Shown: piece by piece, positions 60,446 through 64,000 of the stretch
Position numbering within the stretch: position 1 is the first letter of the stretch
Layout: every line of letters starts with the position of its first letter
Assembly (NCBI RefSeq): GCF_000023825.1
Contig: NC_013061.1
Span: 4,588,001 to 4,652,000, forward strand
Source of the DNA: Pedobacter heparinus DSM 2366
Lineage (GTDB): Bacteria; Bacteroidota; Bacteroidia; Sphingobacteriales; Sphingobacteriaceae
Length of the DNA: 64,000 bases
Reading direction: 5' to 3'
Notes under the pieces: generated by a model
What the model saw: only the letters and a program-made list of their open reading frames with translations
Databases searched by the model: none
What the model was told of the DNA's origin: nothing
Position numbers and translations under genes: made by a program

Positions 60446-63220
60446 TTATTTTTTAAAGATCATATCGATCATCTGGGCTGGCACTTCGGTTAAAGGTAAA
60501 AATTTATCACTGTTCATGTATGCCTTCAGGCTATACAAAAGTTGCCGGGCCACCGGGCGTTTGTCCAGGTTGTTTTTCAGATCTACTGCCGATACCAGCA
60601 GGCTCCCCTTTCCTATTTTAACTTCAAACACCAGGGCTATCTTACGTGGATTGTTCCAGTCGGGGATCATCTGTACCAGTGGCTTAAATGAAAAAGGCAT
60701 CTGTTCAAGTACCATAGGCTTTGAATTGCGTACAATATCCCACCACTGCCAGTCAGAGTGTTCTGCTGTAGGGAAGTATTTCAGTGCCGGATGCTCCGGG
60801 TTACACAAAATGCCCAGCAGGTTTGGCGGCATGCCAGACCATACCGTATTCCATGAAATCCCGGAAAATGCCGGATCGGCATCCGAAAGTATTTTTGAGG
60901 TATCGGCCAGCAAAAGCACCTTTCCCCCTTTTTCAAGGTATTGCTTCACTTTGCTATCCCAATGATCAGCAACCATCAGCCCTTTCCTTTCAGGTGAAGG
61001 CAATGTTTTAGGATATACCCATATGTTCCAATGGTTGCTGTATGTGGTTCCATCCACGCTAATCGTCAGCACCAGTTTCGTCGCCGCTGTTACCCGATCC
61101 AATGGAACAGATAGCTCACCCAGTTCAAAAGGACTACCTACAGGAATATTGCAGCGGTTAAATTGCCCTCCGGCATATAAGCCCCCATCCGGATATTTTA
61201 ATGACCAGCTTACTGCCGCATTTTCCATACTTAACTTCCCAAAGTTGGCAAACTGTGCCCTGGCCTTAAAAGTCTGGTCATTCGTCCAGGTAAAAGAGGC
61301 CGTTCTGAGCAAGGGCACCCGGGCCGACTGAAACCTGCTAAATTCTTTGGCAGTCACATAAGGTTTCGGATCCCAGAAAATATCAACCACACCCACAGGG
61401 GCAGTCCCCTGTCCCGGAAAATCATTTAACTGGAGCATGTGATAGCCCCCAAAACCCGGAGTACGTAAATAAGATTCCACTTCCTCCTTTTTCATGATCA
61501 CCTGAAATTTCCCCGAAGCCCTGGTAAAATCCCCTGCCTGATCCATCAGCTGATGGTCCCTCAACAGCTCCCTGAACAATTCATAATTATAGGGTTTTAA
61601 GACCCCGGTATACTTAGAAATTTCACCAAAATCAGGGAACGCACACCATTGGCCGATCTCATGGGTAATCATCGGTTCCTTATTTTTCTTCACATACTCC
61701 CCATAATCATACTCTGTATCCAGTGGACGTACATTAAACCGGCTTTTCAGGCCTTCTTTCCAGCGGTGTGGTCTTGCCCCATACAATACATGAAACTGGT
61801 TTTCTGCAATCAAGGGATAAGCCGCACTCCCTGTATATAAATGCCTTGGATCGGTCTCTTTCCAGTGTTTAACCTGTTCCGTCAGAAACTCCTTTACCGC
61901 CGGCCCAACCATTTCATTTCCTTCACAAAACATAATAAATGAAGGATGGTTGCCATAGGCTTGCAATATCCTGTCGGCTTCTTCTTTTAAGAACCGGTTC
62001 ACGGCCGCATCTTTCCCTACAGTAAACCTCCAGTCCGGATTTTCTACCTGCAGGTAAAAACCCAACTGATCTGCGGCTTCAAAGGCTGCTTCGGGCGGAC
62101 ACCAGCTATGAAAGCGCATGGCATTTAATCCATAATCCTTGCAGGTCTTAAAAATGCGGAGCCATTCTTTCAGCCTGGTAGGCGGATAGCCCGTCAATGG
62201 AAACTCCGAAGAGTTTACCGTTCCCCTGATAAAGGTGGGAATACCATTGAATAAGAATTGTGTTTCCCGGGTAGCCAATGTCCTTATACCAAAATCAAGC
62301 GTTTTAGCAGCCCTGCTTAACTGCCCCTCTGCCCCGGCATTTAAGCTTACATTCAACTGGTATAAATTAGGATCAAACTCATCCCACAATTGGATCTGCT
62401 CTCCCAATGGAATTTCCGTTGTAAGGGCAATGACCGAATCCTGACCGGAAAATTTTATACGGTGTACAGGCATAGGTTCGGCACCTGCTTTTTTAAGGCT
62501 GCAGACAAAAAAAAGTTCGCCTTCTACTTGTTTCTTTGCCGCATTGCTGATCAGTACTTTGGCTGTAGCCGTTTTCTTTTCTGCATGGGGATAAATCTGT
62601 ACATCGGCAAGATAAATCTTATCATTAGCCTGCAACTGCATTTTCCCGATAATCCCATTCCAGTTTGTTTGGGTTTCCGCACTAATGGCATGGGCATATT
62701 CCAGATCATATATCTTTTCATTGTTTACCCTTATCCGGATCTTATTCTTCTTTCCGGGCCGAACAAGCGCAGTGATGGAATAAATATGGGGCACCGAAAG
62801 GCTTTCCCTTTTTCCGATGGGTTTATCGTTAATCCATACCCTGGTTTCCCAATGCGCACGCTCTAAGTAGAGTTGGATCTCCTTGTCCTTCCATTCCAGT
62901 GGCACAAAAATCTCTTTCTCATACCAGGCTATCCCCTTGTATTCAAATGGCCTTGTCAGCCTGATCGAAGTCATTGCCTGTGTCTGATACCCTTTGCCTG
63001 CCTGGTCTGTAGAACCTGGCAAGGTAATGGTCTCTGCAAGTGATGGGAGCAGCTGAACACCATTGCTATTGATACCTGTTTCAAAGGGGTCCAGCTTAAA
63101 ATGCCAGATGCCCTCTATAGGAAGCACATTTTCACTTATTCCCTGCTGCTGGGCACGGAGTATTGGACTAAATAAAAAAGTTATCAGTAAAAAAAACAAC
63201 AGGGATTTAAATTTCATCAT
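60446..63220 (-). CDS. GH2-family glycoside hydrolase, copy 2
   Basis: 924 residues with signal peptide (MMKFKSLLFFLLITFLFSP). Same architecture as the GH2 at 49.8-52.6 kb and clearly its paralogue: PIEGIWHFKLDPFETGI, KGIAWYEKEIFVP, TRVWINDKPIG; acid/base Glu 436 in FCEGNEMVG, nucleophile Glu 521 in ITHEIGQWC. The TIM-barrel loops and C-terminus differ (NYELFRELLRD; GRPLD-like regions), so it probably has another linkage preference. It sits 24 bases after the GH30-like gene and just before the SGNH hydrolase. Confidence 0.9.
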   Translation of the reverse strand: MMKFKSLLFFLLITFLFSPILRAQQQGISENVLPIEGIWHFKLDPFETGINSNGVQLLPSLAETITLPGSTDQAGKGYQTQAMTSIRLTRPFEYKGIAWYEKEIFVPLEWKDKEIQLYLERAHWETRVWINDKPIGKRESLSVPHIYSITALVRPGKKNKIRIRVNNEKIYDLEYAHAISAETQTNWNGIIGKMQLQANDKIYLADVQIYPHAEKKTATAKVLISNAAKKQVEGELFFVCSLKKAGAEPMPVHRIKFSGQDSVIALTTEIPLGEQIQLWDEFDPNLYQLNVSLNAGAEGQLSRAAKTLDFGIRTLATRETQFLFNGIPTFIRGTVNSSEFPLTGYPPTRLKEWLRIFKTCKDYGLNAMRFHSWCPPEAAFEAADQLGFYLQVENPDWRFTVGKDAAVNRFLKEEADRILQAYGNHPSFIMFCEGNEMVGPAVKEFLTEQVKHWKETDPRHLYTGSAAYPLIAENQFHVLYGARPHRWKEGLKSRFNVRPLDTEYDYGEYVKKNKEPMITHEIGQWCAFPDFGEISKYTGVLKPYNYELFRELLRDHQLMDQAGDFTRASGKFQVIMKKEEVESYLRTPGFGGYHMLQLNDFPGQGTAPVGVVDIFWDPKPYVTAKEFSRFQSARVPLLRTASFTWTNDQTFKARAQFANFGKLSMENAAVSWSLKYPDGGLYAGGQFNRCNIPVGSPFELGELSVPLDRVTAATKLVLTISVDGTTYSNHWNIWVYPKTLPSPERKGLMVADHWDSKVKQYLEKGGKVLLLADTSKILSDADPAFSGISWNTVWSGMPPNLLGILCNPEHPALKYFPTAEHSDWQWWDIVRNSKPMVLEQMPFSFKPLVQMIPDWNNPRKIALVFEVKIGKGSLLVSAVDLKNNLDKRPVARQLLYSLKAYMNSDKFLPLTEVPAQMIDMIFKK

Positions 63221-63244
63221 AATAATGGTTATCGATATTCAGGC

Positions 63245-64000
63245 TCAATGGTAAGTGCCAACAAGTGTAACTACCGACCGGGGAACGATCTTTACTTTCT
63301 CTGCCGAAGCAGTTGTTTTTTTAAGGTTATTTTGTGCATCAGTAGTGTATACGTTCAGCAGGTTCCCTGCCAGTTTAAAGACAGTACCTGCGGCCCTAAG
63401 CTGAAATTCTTTTTCCTTTTGCTCCGGATTAACAATTACAACTACTATTTTTTTTGCGGTTTCATCTTTATAAGCAGAAACCATGAGAGAAGCTGCCCCT
63501 TCAACCGGACCGGCAATACCATCTGTCTTTACCCCGATACGCTTCATTCCCGGACGGATAAAACGGGAATAATTTCCCATCGCCCATAGTTGTTTGGACT
63601 CTAATACCTCACCATCATTTTTACATCCTGCGGCATTGATCATCCCCGAAGGGTCATTGATATACACGAGGGCATCACTGTAATTATAAGGACTGATGGA
63701 CAGCCACCATTGCCAGGAAGTAACATTGGCAATGGTAAGGTCGTGATGGATCACCTTGGCTACATACAGCCCATAATCGATCCCGGTATTTCGCGGGCCG
63801 CCATTGTATTGGTTGCAGATGTTGCCAAGTATGCCGAATTCCGTTTGCCATACTTCCAGCAAGGGGTCTGTTTGTTTGGCCTTTGCAGCAACCTGCTCAC
63901 GCACATGGATCAGGTTGTTATCCGGACATGTTGTAAAATAACTGTGTCCGGAAATAATACGCTTAACATTTGGACGATCAGCAATATAATGAGCAGAAGC
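63245..64000 (-). CDS. GH30-like glycoside hydrolase, C-terminal part (runs off the window)
   Basis: The frame is open to base 64000; the visible part is about 251 residues. GH30 features: WQTEFGILGNICNQY with the nucleophile Glu codon at 63839-63841, a following VTSWQWWLSISPYNYSDALVYI, and a C-terminal beta-sandwich (MGNYSRFIRPGMKRIGVKT, KKIVVVIVNPEQKEKEFQL). Members include endo-beta-1,6-galactanases, xylanases and glucosylceramidases; the remainder is needed to place it. A GTG at 63904 could be mistaken for a start but is internal. It shares the minus-strand run with the GH2 and SGNH genes. Confidence 0.85.
   Translation of the reverse strand, partial: ASAHYIADRPNVKRIISGHSYFTTCPDNNLIHVREQVAAKAKQTDPLLEVWQTEFGILGNICNQYNGGPRNTGIDYGLYVAKVIHHDLTIANVTSWQWWLSISPYNYSDALVYINDPSGMINAAGCKNDGEVLESKQLWAMGNYSRFIRPGMKRIGVKTDGIAGPVEGAASLMVSAYKDETAKKIVVVIVNPEQKEKEFQLRAAGTVFKLAGNLLNVYTTDAQNNLKKTTASAEKVKIVPRSVVTLVGTYH

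Noticed and set aside
63902..63904. GTG as a start of the GH30-like gene
   Set aside because: The frame continues upstream to the window edge with family-like sequence (RIISGHSYF), so the GTG is internal.
1..64000. CRISPR arrays, insertion sequences, prophage, tRNA and rRNA genes
   Set aside because: No regularly spaced repeats, transposase or phage proteins, or tRNA/rRNA-like sequence were found in the gaps.

Overview
The window reads as an ordinary chromosomal stretch of a Bacteroidota bacterium, most likely family Sphingobacteriaceae and close to Pedobacter. The case rests on the gene families and the promoters. There is a 2,390-residue SprA (type IX secretion translocon), a fused alpha/beta E1 of the branched-chain 2-oxoacid dehydrogenase type, a DUF4292 lipoprotein and two TatA-like proteins. 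There is also a large set of secreted polysaccharide-degrading enzymes. Several upstream regions carry the TTTG / TAnnTTTG promoter pattern typical of the phylum. No rRNA, tRNA, insertion sequence, prophage or CRISPR array was seen.

Layout. 1-3.2 kb (+): the end of a LutB-like Fe-S protein, the E1 dehydrogenase and a small lipoprotein. 3.2-7.2 kb (-): gcvH, a VanZ-like membrane protein, an overlooked 40-residue lipoprotein and a hairpin terminator, then feoA-feoB-SprT-like protease. 7.3-17.4 kb (-): a tight maeB-ruvA-sprA operon. 17.5-20.9 kb (-): two TatA-family genes, gatA and a LysM lytic transglycosylase. 21-28.5 kb (-): an eight-gene envelope/housekeeping operon (amidohydrolase, FMN dioxygenase, acylphosphatase, flippase, dut, TPR protein, DUF4292 lipoprotein, degenerate EnvC-type M23 protein).

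28.6-36.2 kb: small regulator/target units (WYL regulator; HxlR regulator against an NmrA-like oxidoreductase; AraC regulator against a DHA2-type efflux pump), a SASA esterase, an arylsulfatase and a DinB protein. 36.3-39.2 kb (+): RNA modification and competence genes (rluF-like, rlmN, comF). 39.2-39.5 kb: two tandem copies of a small hairpin unit, one with a very good promoter in front, which may encode small RNAs. 39.5-46.6 kb: a hybrid sensor kinase, glyA, dxs, and a DeoR regulator divergent from a 5'-nucleotidase across a perfect 20-bp inverted repeat.

46.6-64 kb: a carbohydrate-degradation cluster. It holds a PL8 lyase, GH88, GH2, a second GH88, a cytosolic DUF5107-TPR protein, a sugar-porter MFS, a divergent AraC regulator, an SGNH hydrolase, a second GH2 and the end of a GH30-like hydrolase that runs off the window. 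PL8 lyases leave unsaturated uronic residues and GH88 enzymes remove them. The two GH2 enzymes and the GH30-like enzyme would trim the backbone, and the MFS would import the sugars. The target is therefore probably a uronate-containing polymer, but which one cannot be read from the sequence. There is no SusC/SusD pair in the window.

The least explained items are the tandem hairpin units, the DUF5107-TPR protein and the SusCD-less lyase/hydrolase cluster. Several important genes (feoB, sprA, gatA) appear to start with TTG.
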